The translations under genes were made by a program, and so were the position numbers. A stretch of 20,411 nucleotides of DNA from Nitrospirota bacterium. GTDB taxonomy: Bacteria > Nitrospirota > Thermodesulfovibrionia > Thermodesulfovibrionales > JdFR-88. The DNA lies in the NCBI GenBank assembly GCA_021790695.1, contig JAJYGJ010000160.1, positions 1 to 20,411 on the forward strand, in the 5' to 3' direction. Positions 1 to 8,810 of the stretch are shown piece by piece; the stretch's first letter is position 1, and the number at the start of each line of letters is the position of its first letter. The notes under the pieces are model-generated. The model searched no databases. It saw only the letters and a program-made list of their open reading frames with translations, and was not told the DNA's origin.

Positions 1-647
1 TCGAGAAGCAGTCTGAAGAGGCCGTGAAATCGTCCTTAAAGGAAAAAGAGATCCTGCTGAGGGAACTGAACCACCGCACCAAAAACAACATGCAGGTCAT
101 CTCAAGTCTCCTCCAGCTCCAGGCGGCTTCGACCGGCAATGAGAACATGCAGCAGATCTTCAACGAGACCCAAAACAGGATAAGGGCCTTGTCTCTCGTG
201 CACGATAAGCTCCAGTCGGCCAGGACCCTGGCGAGCATCAATATAAGGGAATATATCGGCGAGCTTGCCCGGTTGCTTTTGAAAAGCTACGAAAAGCGGC
301 CCGGCATGATATCTCTCAAACTGGATATTGATGAAATCCCGCTCCCGATGGATGTCATCACTCCGTGCGGGCTCATCCTAAACGAACTCATCTCGAATTC
401 CCTTAAATACGCCTTCCCGGGGGACAGGCCCGGCGAGATAAGGATTTCCCTTCACCGGACCGGTGGAAGCGGGATTGCATTCAGCTTCAGCGACAACGGG
501 ATAGGCCTGCCCGAGGATTTCAGGAACAAGAGGAGCCTCGGGCTGAGGCTCGTGCGGCGGATAACGGCCAAGCAGCTCGATGGGAAGCTCGATATCATCA
601 TGGGCGACGGCGCGAAATTCGATATAACGTTCAATATCACGGGATGA
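1..647 (+). CDS. Sensor histidine kinase, C-terminal part (HisKA_2 / HATPase_c)
   Basis: Incomplete at the 5' end: the frame is open to the first base (codons from base 3), so the GTG at 24 is not the likely start and sensor domains such as PAS probably lie outside the window. The visible part begins with a charged coiled-coil-like linker, then the H-box RELNHRTKNNMQVISSLLQLQ typical of the HisKA_2/HWE-like class, in which His is autophosphorylated. An ATP-binding domain follows: N-box around LILNELISNSLKYAF, G1 box DNGIGLP and G2 box SLGLRLV. It would phosphorylate a response regulator, probably the one encoded next, whose ATG overlaps this stop codon by 4 bp (ATGA). The signal sensed cannot be told. 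Kinase identity is secure; the partner is inferred from coupling. Confidence 0.93.
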   Translation, partial: EKQSEEAVKSSLKEKEILLRELNHRTKNNMQVISSLLQLQAASTGNENMQQIFNETQNRIRALSLVHDKLQSARTLASINIREYIGELARLLLKSYEKRPGMISLKLDIDEIPLPMDVITPCGLILNELISNSLKYAFPGDRPGEIRISLHRTGGSGIAFSFSDNGIGLPEDFRNKRSLGLRLVRRITAKQLDGKLDIIMGDGAKFDITFNITG

Positions 648-1006
648 AAAAGAAAATCCTGGTCGTGGAGGACGAGCCGATATCGGCGCTCAGCATGAGC
701 GATTTGATGGAGGTGTTCGGATACGAGACCTGCGAGCCTGCCGCCACGGGGGAGGAGGCCATCGCCAGGGCGGAAGACGAGCGGCCGGATATAATACTCA
801 TGGACATCAATTTGAGAGGGGAGATGAACGGGATCGAGGCGGCGGAACTGCTGCGGCGCCGCTTCGGCACCCATATCGTTTTCATAACGGGCTATGTCGA
901 CGCGGACATGAGAAAAAGGGCCGAGGCCGCGAAACCCCTTGCATACCTTGTGAAGCCGCTGGACTTCGACGTTTTAAGGTCGGTCCTGGCGGCGTGCCCG
1001 GCGTAA
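644..1006 (+). CDS. Single-domain response regulator (CheY-like receiver)
   Basis: A 120-residue protein consisting only of a receiver domain. The acidic pocket is D10/E11, the predicted phosphoacceptor is D54 (LMDIN), the switch Thr is T82 (ITG) and the conserved Lys is K104 (VKPLD). There is no DNA-binding or enzymatic output domain, so it probably acts by protein contact or as a phosphorelay intermediate. The ATG lies inside the stop of the kinase gene (ATGA at 644-647), indicating translational coupling and a cognate pair. Its stop at 1004-1006 is separated by only 3 bp from the stop of the convergent polyketide synthase gene, and no terminator is visible between them. Whether it affects the neighbouring PKS cannot be judged from sequence. 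Confidence 0.93.
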   Translation: MKKKILVVEDEPISALSMSDLMEVFGYETCEPAATGEEAIARAEDERPDIILMDINLRGEMNGIEAAELLRRRFGTHIVFITGYVDADMRKRAEAAKPLAYLVKPLDFDVLRSVLAACPA

Positions 1007-1009
1007 CGC

Positions 1010-4000
1010 TTACTTTTCCAGCCGCATCAGCACTATGCTGCCGGTTGAATCGAGCCCTGTGCTGATTTTTTCCTTTTGAAACCCCGCCTCCATCGCCAGC
1101 GCCCTCATCCCGTCTTCCGTTCTGTATACAAGCCGCCAGTCCAGCAGCCACTCCATCGAGGTGCGGGCGTTATGCCCGGGGACATAGTTGCCGGTAAATA
1201 TACGCACGCCTGTCGCCGATCCCTTGTACAAGGACTCCAGGATCGCAAGCACGGTGTCCTTTTCCAGGTATTCTATCAACCCCATGCAGATGCAGATATC
1301 GGCCCCGGCCGCCCTCTTTTCAATCTCCCTCAACCCTTCCGTTGTGACAAGGTTCGCCCTTACCGGGGTAAAATCCGCGCCGAGCGCCCTTAATTTCGCC
1401 GCCGCGTATTCAAGCGCGTTCTTGTCGTAATCGATCCCGGTGAACTTATAAACATGGCCGGAGGGCGGCCTCCGGAGCGACCTCAGGCTAAGGGTCCTTT
1501 CAATGGAAACGGGGCCGCAGCCCAGGTCCAGGAAATTTATCCGCTTGAGGCGGCTTTCCGCAAGGAGCTTCTCCACCCCTTCGATGACCCAGAATGAGCG
1601 CGTCCTGACCGCCTCCGTGCCGGAATAGGAAAGAAAATACCTGTCGAAGTGGTATCCTATCCCGCGCGCCGAAATCAGGTTGCGGAACATCATATCGAGG
1701 AGCATGAAATCCCCGGCGTACCCGAAGGGCTTTTCGCTTGCCCTCCGGAAACAAATGGAATCCCCCGTCAATTCGAGGACGGCCTTCCGCATCCATAACT
1801 GCTTCCGGAGGATTTCCCTTGCCGGGAGCGCCCCGCTCAATTTTTTAAGCCTCGCCATTGTGGAGACGACGGCCCTTTCGAATTCCCCGTGGCGTGCTTC
1901 CGTGGCCCTGCCGGAGGGGTCGGATTCGCATGACGGCGCCGCCGCCCTGATTTTCTCCAGGAAGGCCGAGAGCGCTTCGTCCAGGTCTTTTTCCGCGCTC
2001 GCCCCTGCCGGCCCCGCAATATTCCCCCCGATGTCCGATGTCCGCGGAATTGCCTCCCCTTCAATATTCATGGCCGCGCTGAAGGCGAACGCCTTTCCGG
2101 TCCGGTCCTCCACCAGCGCCGAGAGGAACGTTATGGGGCCGCATCCGGTTTCCGCCCTGAAGACAAGCCACGGCCCTTTCAGTCTTGACCTGAATTCCGG
2201 CAGGACCCTCTTAAGGGAATTCGCCTTCCTGCCCGCCTCGATAAGGGTCCATACGATTGTCGCCCATGAATCGAAAGATGGTCCGGGAGAGCCGCGGTAG
2301 AGGCGCCCGGAAAGGGCATGGCCGTCTTCCCCCAGCAGGCCCCGCCACATCTCCGGGTCCCTGTGCCGGACGGCCTCGATATCTACGCCCACAGGGGCCG
2401 GCCCCAAAAGCGCCAGTGTCCTGCCCCCGGAATCCGAGAGGCTTACATCGATCCCGTTAAAACCGTCATGCGGGCCGTTAAAGACCAGTTCGGGTTTTCC
2501 ATCCGGACGGTATGACAAGCCGATATCAGGAGGCGAGGCTCCGGCCCCCGGATAATTTTTGAGGAAAACTTCCGCCGCCTTGCGCAAAGAGCCAAGCGCC
2601 GCCGCCGACGCCTTTTTATTTTTAATCCCGGCCGCCTTTCCGGCCGGGCCGGCCTTTCCCTCCTCTGAAAGGGGGTCTTTTTCAGGCAGTCCGGCACGGG
2701 AATCCTCCGAGACGGCAAGTGAATGCGGCACGCCGGGGCAAACGGACTTGAGCGAATCCGCCAGGCCGGACATCTTTATGGCCCGCGCGGCCGCCCCGTC
2801 TTCCTCGCCGGACGCCCTGGACAGCAGTATGCCCCTCATGGTCTCAATCAATCTTCCGTCTTCGCTGAATACCGAAATGTCCGCCCTGTATCCGCCGCTT
2901 TCATCCTTCTGTCCCCTGACAAGGCAGATTACCGTGGAGCCGGGAAGCAACCTGTCATGGAAACGGACTTCGGCGATTTCCGCGGGAAGATATCCGTGCG
3001 GCAAAACGAGCGCGCCGGATTGCAAAAACGCGTCGCGGGCCGCCGGAGAGGGAGTGAGAAGCGGTGCTTCGATATCCGCGAAATACCTCTCCCCCGCCGG
3101 CACGCTCACGTCCGTTATGCTTTCGCCATCCATGCCCAGCAGGCGGACCCCGGATATCCTCCGGAAGAACTTCCCCTGGAAAAGGGGTTCGGGGCTGAAG
3201 TCTTCCGGATCGGTCCGGAGCCTTTCGGGCAGCCCGGGCGGAAACGAAGGGAGGCCGCGTGTTTCCGGCCCCGGCCCGAAATCGCACTCGGCGCTGAAAT
3301 GGTCCTCTTTAAAGCCGTCCGTGTCCGACCTGACTATCACCCTTGCCCGGACGGGCTTACCCGCCTGCGGGCCGGAAACCGCCTGGATGCGGACGCGCAC
3401 CTGCTGTCCCTCCGGGACGATGAGCGGCCGGTGGAATTTCAGCGCGCGCAGCACGGGCAGGCGGTTCGCTCCGGCGCAGGCCATCGCGGCCTCGCATATC
3501 GCCTCCATCGCCATGACGCCGGGGAAGACCGTCGTCCCCCGGAACACGTGCTCCCGGAGATACAGGTCTTTTTCATGCGAGAGCACCGCTTCGGCCACAA
3601 CCTCGCCGTTCGGTATGTATCTTACGATGCGCTCCAGGTACCTCCCCTTCGGGCCCGGATACGGGGGGAAAAGATTGGATTCCAGTTCAGGCGTCAGCCG
3701 TCCCGTAATCGCAAAAACGCCGCTTCCGCCGCGGACCTGTCCGGAGCGGACCTGTCCGGAGAGGCCCGCAAGCCCGACATACGAATCCACCCCCTCTTCA
3801 GTGCCGATCCCGCTTATCCCCAGAATGGCAAGGGTCTCGACCGCGCCCAGTCTCCTGCCGAGCCCCGTCTCTTTCCATACCGAGTACCCGAGGGATACGC
3901 ACCCGGCCGACGGGAAACGGTCTTTAAACTGCATGAGCGCATAATCGAGCCATGCGTTGGCGAAAGTATAATCCGCCTGGCCCTTCATCCCCGTCTTGCC

Positions 4001-7000
4001 GAGGATCGAGGAGATCACATGGAGCACCTTCAGCTTTTCAGGGCCTATGGAGATGATCAGATTGAAAAGCCCGAGGGCCTTTATCCTGATTGTGCGTAAA
4101 AAGTCATCCGGGTCCGTCCGGGCAAAAAGGCTGAGCTTGCTTATGCCCGCGCCGTGCAGGACCCCCGTGACCCGCCCAAGTTCCCTTGTAAACGCCTGAA
4201 CGGCGTTCTTCACGCCGTCCGTGTCGGTAATATCGCACGGGATGTAAAAATTGGGTATCCCCTCTTTGTCCAGCAGGGCAAGATTGCGCATGACCTCATC
4301 CGTTTCCTTGCCGGATGAGCCGAGCAGGGCGAGCTTCGCGCCGCTTGCGCGCGCGATGCCGCGGGCCAGCTCGAATGTTATCCCCTTGGCCCCGCCCGCG
4401 GCAAGCAGCACGTCACCGGGCCCCAATACTCCCTCGGGCCCGGCGGCGGGCCCCGTATTTTCGCCTTCTTCGGGCGCGGCCGCGGCAACCGTGTTACGCG
4501 CGCCGTCCTCCGCGTACCCGTAAATGACCCTCGCGGACGATGCCTCCATCTCCCTCAGGACCGTCTCCGCGCGCCTCTTTGCGGGCCAGGCCGCCGGCAG
4601 TCTCAGCCATTTGAACTCCACTCCGGGGTATTCAAGGGAAAGCGTCTTCAGGAGCCCCGAGCCCCCATCCAGATCCAACCCCTTATCGAATCCCGGCCCC
4701 TTGCCGCTCTGTCCGTATTGCCTTACGACACAGACCCGGAGCGCCTCTCTGCTTTCATCGAGGACCTGTTTCAATATATGGAACAATTTCGACGCCAGCC
4801 CCTCCACGCGCGAAGTGAATTCTTCGGGCGCGCACTCGAAGAACGCCTTCTCCTCGCGCGGCAGGAAGATAATCACCGCGGAGGGCTCCGCCGGAAACCG
4901 CATCCGCCCGGAAGAGATATCGCACAAATGCGGCCTGTGGCCCATCTTTTTCAAATAAATTGCGGTCTCCCTTTCCGGCGCGGACCAGTCCGGAGCGGAC
5001 CAGTCCGAAGCAGCCCCGGGTTCCGCAAAGATGGGCACAAAAGAGTTCCGGGGCAGCGGGTTTCCTTTCTCTTTCCCGATCGGGGCGGCAATGAGTCCCA
5101 TCCGGAAGGTCCGTATCCTGCCGGGCAAACCCGCGGGCTCCGATATCAGCGCCTTCTCGTTGAAGGCCGCCGGCAATTCCACTGAAGCCGTCCCACGGGG
5201 TCCCTCTTTACGGGAGAATTCCATTGAATCGGCCATCGCCCGGAGGGAGGTGTTCGCGTAAGAGGCCGGATCGGACTTGAATTCCACCCCGAACCGCCTG
5301 CTCAGGGTTATGACCAGCTCTCCCGCCTTGATGGAATCAAGGTTAAGATCGTCACGCAGCCTGCTATCCGGCAGGACCTCCCGGACGGGAAACCCCGTCC
5401 GCCTGGAAATCCACTCGCGGGCAAATTCAAGGACGGACTGCCGGTCCGCCCCCGGCTTTTTTTCCGCGGGCTCCGCTTCGATATTATTCCGCGCTTCGAT
5501 ATTATTCCGCTCCTCATGGTTGCGCGCCGCATCACCCGGCAACGGGCGGGGGCTCCCATGATGCCTGAAATCCAGCGCGATGAATTCCCTGATATATTCC
5601 CTGCGCTCTTCCAGGTAATCCCGGAAGCCCGGGCCGGAGATTTCGGGAAGAAGCCCGGAGGGAATTTCCCGTCCGCTTTCCATGTCCGAATCCGGGCCAT
5701 CCACCGGGCCATCCACCGGGCGCTCGCACGGGTTCGTTATGAACACGGGATTATAATTATCAAGCGCAAACGGGCGGCGGAAGCGGTGCGCGAACAGCCG
5801 GTCTGTCCTTACCGGGAACCCGAGCGCAAAGGCCCTGGCAAGCAGCCCGTTCCAGACCGCCGAGCCGTCCTCTTTCTCGCTGTCCGTGACAAAACAGTCC
5901 GCGCGCCCTCCGAGTATGCCCCTGACAAGTCCGGAAAGGACGCCGCCGGGGCCGGCCTCCACCCATAAATCGGGCCTCTCTTCAGCCATGCGGAGCACGG
6001 CGTCGCTGAACCGGACCGGCTTCTGGATGTGGTCCGCAAGGAGGTCCTTGAGGCAGGCGTCCTTGCCGACCTCTTCGCCCGTGAGCGTGGATATCATCCG
6101 CCCGGAGACGGCCTCGAACGGGACGCCGTCCATGGCGTGCCTGAACGTCTTTGCGGCGGGCGCGACGAATTCCGAATGAAACGCATGGGAGACGTCGAGC
6201 GCCCTGCAGCGTATCTCGTTTTCCCGGCACAGGCCCATCAGTTTCCGGATGCCCTCGCTGCTGCCGGAGACCACCGTTTGCCTGGGCGAATTGTAATTGG
6301 ACACCGCGAGGGCGCGCCCGAAGGGCCGTATCATTTCCTCCACCTTCCCTGACGGCTCGCTTATGGCGAGCATCGCGCCGGGGTCTTCGCATTCAATCGA
6401 CCCCATGGCGCGGCCGCGCAGGGCGGCTATCCGCACGGCGGTCAGCTCGTCGAAGGCGCCCGCGGCGAAAAGCGCGGTCACCTCACCCAGGCTGTGCCCC
6501 ATCACGAAATCGGGGTCCAGGCCGAAAAAACGGAGCATTCTGAGGGCGGATATCGACGTAAGCACTATCGCGGGCTGCGCCACCTGGGTGTCCTTCAGGC
6601 GGCGTTCCGCGAACTCGGCAAACCCTTTTTTGCAGGGGAGCCTGTTTATGAATATGCAGGAGCGCAGTCCCCTGGGCAGCATCTCCCCGATCGCCCTGTC
6701 CGCCTTGAAGTAAAGCTCATTGATAAAAGGATAATTCCTGAAGAGGTGCTCGCCCATGTTCAGGTATTGCGAGCCCTGCCCCGGGAACAGCGCGGCCATC
6801 CTGGGCTTATTATGCGCCCTGCCGGCATAAACGCCCGCTTCCGGGTCGTCCAGTTCCTCAATCCCGTGCAGGCCCGAAAACCTCTCAAGCAACTGCTCAA
6901 GCCTTTCGGCAAGCTGCCACGGGGATTCCGCGATTATGGCCGCCCTGAATTCCTTCTTTTCCATATTGTCCGAGAGGGCGGCGGCAAGGTCGGTCAGCTC

Positions 7001-8557
7001 GGCGCGGCATATCCTCCGGGCAACCGGGAGCAGTTGCTCTATCTTCCTCCTCACAAGCTCCGGATTGTCCTCCGCTATCAGGACAAGCTCCGTTTTCCTG
7101 AAGCTGCCCATCAGCGCCAGGTCTTCCCCGCATGGGGCCTCCTGGGGGTTTGCCTCTTCAAGGGCGACGTGCGAGTTCGAGCCGCCGAAACCCATGGCGC
7201 TCACGGAGGCGCGCCTTGGCGTTTTCCGCTTCGGCCACGCGGTGCCGCGCACCGTCGGGCGGAGCCGCCCCAGAGGCCTTCCGAAGGCCTCGCTCGGCTC
7301 GCCGCAATTCATCGTGGGCGGGATTATTTTCCGTTTCAGGGCCATCACCGATTTTATGAAACCGGCCATCCCCGCGGCGGCCTTGCAGTGCCCGATATTA
7401 CCCTTGATGCTCCCGAGCCAGCAAAGCTCCCCCCCGGGCGACTCCTCCAGGAGCGCCTTCAAGGTCTCGATTTCCACCTTGTCCCCCAGCGTTGTGCCTG
7501 TGCCGTGCCCCTCTATCAGCGTGACCGAGGAGATGGGATATCCGGCGCGCTCGTAGGCGTTCCGCAGGGCGCGCAACTGCCCTTTCATTTCGGGCGCAGT
7601 GATGCTCCCCTGTCCGTCCGAGGAGTAGCCCCATCCCTTTATGAGGGCATGAACGGGATAGCCTTTTTCCCGGGCGTCTTCCTCGCGCATCAAAAGGACG
7701 ATGCCGCATCCCTCGCCGGGCAGCATCCCGGCCGCGCGCCTGTCATAGGGCCTGATATCGTCGCCCGCTGCGGCAAGCGCGCGCGCCTTGGCAAAGCCCA
7801 CGATCTCGAACGGGTCCAGGCTCACGTCGACCCCGCCCGTGACGGCAATGTCCAGGTCCCGGTTCAGGAGGGCCTCGCACGAATGGGCCACGGCGATGAG
7901 CGACGAGGAGCATGCCCCGTCTATGGTGAAGCCGCCCCCGCCGAAATTGAAATGCCCGCATATCCTGCCCGCGATCGTGTTCGACATATTGCCGGCCAGG
8001 GTATCTTCGGTTATCGCGGGCAGCGGCGATTTATAGAAGTGCGCCATCGCCTTCATGACGGGCCCGGCCGTGTCTTCCGGCAATCCGAGGCGCTCCATCG
8101 ACCTCCGGAGGGCGCGCTCCACATAGGGCCACCGGAACCGGAGGCTCTGGCTCCTCGAGAATTCCCCGGTGAGGGAATTGCCGAGTATCACGCCCACGCG
8201 GGCAAGGTCCATGGAATCAAGCCTGATGCCGGCGCTCACGACCGCGCTCTTTGCCGTACAAAGCGCAAGCCAGTGGGAAGTGTCCGAGGCGGCGGCCACG
8301 ACCGGCGGGACCCGGAACTCCATCGGGTTGAACATCCATCCCGTAATGACCGCCATCTGGTCCGAATAGGTCTTTTCGGACGCGCCGGGGTCGGCGTCGA
8401 AGTAATCGCTCATGGGCATCCGCTCGGGAGGCGTCTTCCTGAAGTAGCGCCTGCCGGCGAGCACGTTCTGCCAGAGCTCCTCCGGGGAGTGGGCGCCCGG
8501 ATAAACGCAGGCCATGCCAATAACCGCTATCGAATTGCCTTGACCGCGGTTTTTCAT
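1010..8557 (-). CDS. Iterative type I polyketide synthase, enediyne-like (KS-AT-ACP-KR-DH-PPTase) with C-terminal methyltransferase
   Basis: 2515 residues, uninterrupted. KS about 1-460: Cys216 in TIDGACSSSL, His351 in EGHGTGT, His390 in GNIGH. AT about 590-900: GQGSQY, Ser689 in GHSLGE, HAFH with His794, suggesting malonyl-CoA. ACP about 1050-1120: Ser1075 in DLNLDSIK, the phosphopantetheine site. KR about 1380-1590: glycine-rich AAGGAKG near 1386, Tyr1530 in ADYTFAN. DH about 1640-1930: H1670xxxG1674xxxxP1679 and Asp1842 in DAFLQSGAL. PPTase about 1990-2150: GVDIE (D2059, E2061) and WTLIEA (E2107). Methyltransferase about 2190-2515: GYAGDF near 2280, LDLGCGP with D2344. The first six domains follow PksE order, and the KS text resembles PksE more than PUFA synthases or modular PKSs. 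PksE enzymes are about 1900 residues, so the methyltransferase is extra. AAAGGA precedes the ATG. It appears monocistronic. The product is unknown. Confidence 0.9.
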   Translation of the reverse strand: MKNRGQGNSIAVIGMACVYPGAHSPEELWQNVLAGRRYFRKTPPERMPMSDYFDADPGASEKTYSDQMAVITGWMFNPMEFRVPPVVAAASDTSHWLALCTAKSAVVSAGIRLDSMDLARVGVILGNSLTGEFSRSQSLRFRWPYVERALRRSMERLGLPEDTAGPVMKAMAHFYKSPLPAITEDTLAGNMSNTIAGRICGHFNFGGGGFTIDGACSSSLIAVAHSCEALLNRDLDIAVTGGVDVSLDPFEIVGFAKARALAAAGDDIRPYDRRAAGMLPGEGCGIVLLMREEDAREKGYPVHALIKGWGYSSDGQGSITAPEMKGQLRALRNAYERAGYPISSVTLIEGHGTGTTLGDKVEIETLKALLEESPGGELCWLGSIKGNIGHCKAAAGMAGFIKSVMALKRKIIPPTMNCGEPSEAFGRPLGRLRPTVRGTAWPKRKTPRRASVSAMGFGGSNSHVALEEANPQEAPCGEDLALMGSFRKTELVLIAEDNPELVRRKIEQLLPVARRICRAELTDLAAALSDNMEKKEFRAAIIAESPWQLAERLEQLLERFSGLHGIEELDDPEAGVYAGRAHNKPRMAALFPGQGSQYLNMGEHLFRNYPFINELYFKADRAIGEMLPRGLRSCIFINRLPCKKGFAEFAERRLKDTQVAQPAIVLTSISALRMLRFFGLDPDFVMGHSLGEVTALFAAGAFDELTAVRIAALRGRAMGSIECEDPGAMLAISEPSGKVEEMIRPFGRALAVSNYNSPRQTVVSGSSEGIRKLMGLCRENEIRCRALDVSHAFHSEFVAPAAKTFRHAMDGVPFEAVSGRMISTLTGEEVGKDACLKDLLADHIQKPVRFSDAVLRMAEERPDLWVEAGPGGVLSGLVRGILGGRADCFVTDSEKEDGSAVWNGLLARAFALGFPVRTDRLFAHRFRRPFALDNYNPVFITNPCERPVDGPVDGPDSDMESGREIPSGLLPEISGPGFRDYLEERREYIREFIALDFRHHGSPRPLPGDAARNHEERNNIEARNNIEAEPAEKKPGADRQSVLEFAREWISRRTGFPVREVLPDSRLRDDLNLDSIKAGELVITLSRRFGVEFKSDPASYANTSLRAMADSMEFSRKEGPRGTASVELPAAFNEKALISEPAGLPGRIRTFRMGLIAAPIGKEKGNPLPRNSFVPIFAEPGAASDWSAPDWSAPERETAIYLKKMGHRPHLCDISSGRMRFPAEPSAVIIFLPREEKAFFECAPEEFTSRVEGLASKLFHILKQVLDESREALRVCVVRQYGQSGKGPGFDKGLDLDGGSGLLKTLSLEYPGVEFKWLRLPAAWPAKRRAETVLREMEASSARVIYGYAEDGARNTVAAAAPEEGENTGPAAGPEGVLGPGDVLLAAGGAKGITFELARGIARASGAKLALLGSSGKETDEVMRNLALLDKEGIPNFYIPCDITDTDGVKNAVQAFTRELGRVTGVLHGAGISKLSLFARTDPDDFLRTIRIKALGLFNLIISIGPEKLKVLHVISSILGKTGMKGQADYTFANAWLDYALMQFKDRFPSAGCVSLGYSVWKETGLGRRLGAVETLAILGISGIGTEEGVDSYVGLAGLSGQVRSGQVRGGSGVFAITGRLTPELESNLFPPYPGPKGRYLERIVRYIPNGEVVAEAVLSHEKDLYLREHVFRGTTVFPGVMAMEAICEAAMACAGANRLPVLRALKFHRPLIVPEGQQVRVRIQAVSGPQAGKPVRARVIVRSDTDGFKEDHFSAECDFGPGPETRGLPSFPPGLPERLRTDPEDFSPEPLFQGKFFRRISGVRLLGMDGESITDVSVPAGERYFADIEAPLLTPSPAARDAFLQSGALVLPHGYLPAEIAEVRFHDRLLPGSTVICLVRGQKDESGGYRADISVFSEDGRLIETMRGILLSRASGEEDGAAARAIKMSGLADSLKSVCPGVPHSLAVSEDSRAGLPEKDPLSEEGKAGPAGKAAGIKNKKASAAALGSLRKAAEVFLKNYPGAGASPPDIGLSYRPDGKPELVFNGPHDGFNGIDVSLSDSGGRTLALLGPAPVGVDIEAVRHRDPEMWRGLLGEDGHALSGRLYRGSPGPSFDSWATIVWTLIEAGRKANSLKRVLPEFRSRLKGPWLVFRAETGCGPITFLSALVEDRTGKAFAFSAAMNIEGEAIPRTSDIGGNIAGPAGASAEKDLDEALSAFLEKIRAAAPSCESDPSGRATEARHGEFERAVVSTMARLKKLSGALPAREILRKQLWMRKAVLELTGDSICFRRASEKPFGYAGDFMLLDMMFRNLISARGIGYHFDRYFLSYSGTEAVRTRSFWVIEGVEKLLAESRLKRINFLDLGCGPVSIERTLSLRSLRRPPSGHVYKFTGIDYDKNALEYAAAKLRALGADFTPVRANLVTTEGLREIEKRAAGADICICMGLIEYLEKDTVLAILESLYKGSATGVRIFTGNYVPGHNARTSMEWLLDWRLVYRTEDGMRALAMEAGFQKEKISTGLDSTGSIVLMRLEK
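3731..3760 (-). repeat. 15-bp tandem duplication in the KR-DH linker of the PKS gene
   Basis: The unit gcggacctgtccgga occurs twice with no mismatch at 3731-3745 and 3746-3760. On the coding strand it gives a repeated SGQVR pentapeptide in the linker between ketoreductase and dehydratase. Being 15 bp it keeps the frame. The unit differs by one base from the duplication at 4980-5009. Confidence 0.9.
4980..5009 (-). repeat. 15-bp tandem duplication in the ACP-KR linker of the PKS gene
   Basis: The unit gcggaccagtccgga (4980-4994) is followed by gcggaccagtccgaa (4995-5009), with one mismatch. It encodes DWSAP twice, upstream of the ketoreductase domain. It resembles the unit duplicated at 3731-3760. 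Confidence 0.88.
5475..5510 (-). repeat. 18-bp tandem duplication in the linker before the ACP of the PKS gene
   Basis: The unit gcttcgatattattccgc is present twice exactly, at 5475-5492 and 5493-5510, giving a repeated NNIEAR/E hexapeptide in a charged, low-complexity linker between the AT and ACP domains. The A+T-rich unit stands out from the surrounding G+C-rich sequence. Confidence 0.92.
5694..5717 (-). repeat. 12-bp tandem duplication after the AT domain of the PKS gene
   Basis: The unit gggccatccacc occurs twice exactly at 5694-5705 and 5706-5717. It encodes PVDG-PVDG in the post-AT linker. The frame is preserved. Confidence 0.85.
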
Positions 8558-8775
8558 TTATCCTTTATTAAACGTGCGCTTACAATTCCCGGCTCATTTT
8601 ATATTCATTCCCTTGTCCAATTGTGTGTTATGAATCACGAAAGTGAACGGATTGCCGCATTTTTACAAAAAATACCCCGGATTCCCTGCTTCGGCAAGCC
8701 GGAAGCCGCGGACGAGACAGGCATTTATGTAATAAGCGATGACCCCGATAACGGGAGGCGCCGGAACAATGAATC

Positions 8776-8810
8776 ACCCCGCCGCAGAGACCGCGGGGTA
8801 TCTGTTTTTT
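8776..8810 (+). terminator. Rho-independent terminator-like hairpin, rightward
   Basis: The stem ACCCCGC (8776-8782) pairs perfectly with GCGGGGT (8793-8799) around a 10-nt loop and is followed by a T-rich run ending TTTTTT at 8810. The T-run lies on the plus strand, so it would end a rightward transcript. No recognised rightward gene precedes it; only a 60-codon unidentified frame does. Confidence 0.55.

Noticed and set aside
24..26. GTG as the start of the histidine kinase
   Set aside because: The frame is open upstream and encodes the typical charged linker before the H-box; the gene is simply cut by the window edge.
2559..4099. Long plus-strand frames (about 460 codons each) opposite the KR-DH-PPTase region
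   Set aside because: They are low-complexity, Arg/Pro/Ser-rich shadows of the PKS gene in two frames, with no family resemblance.
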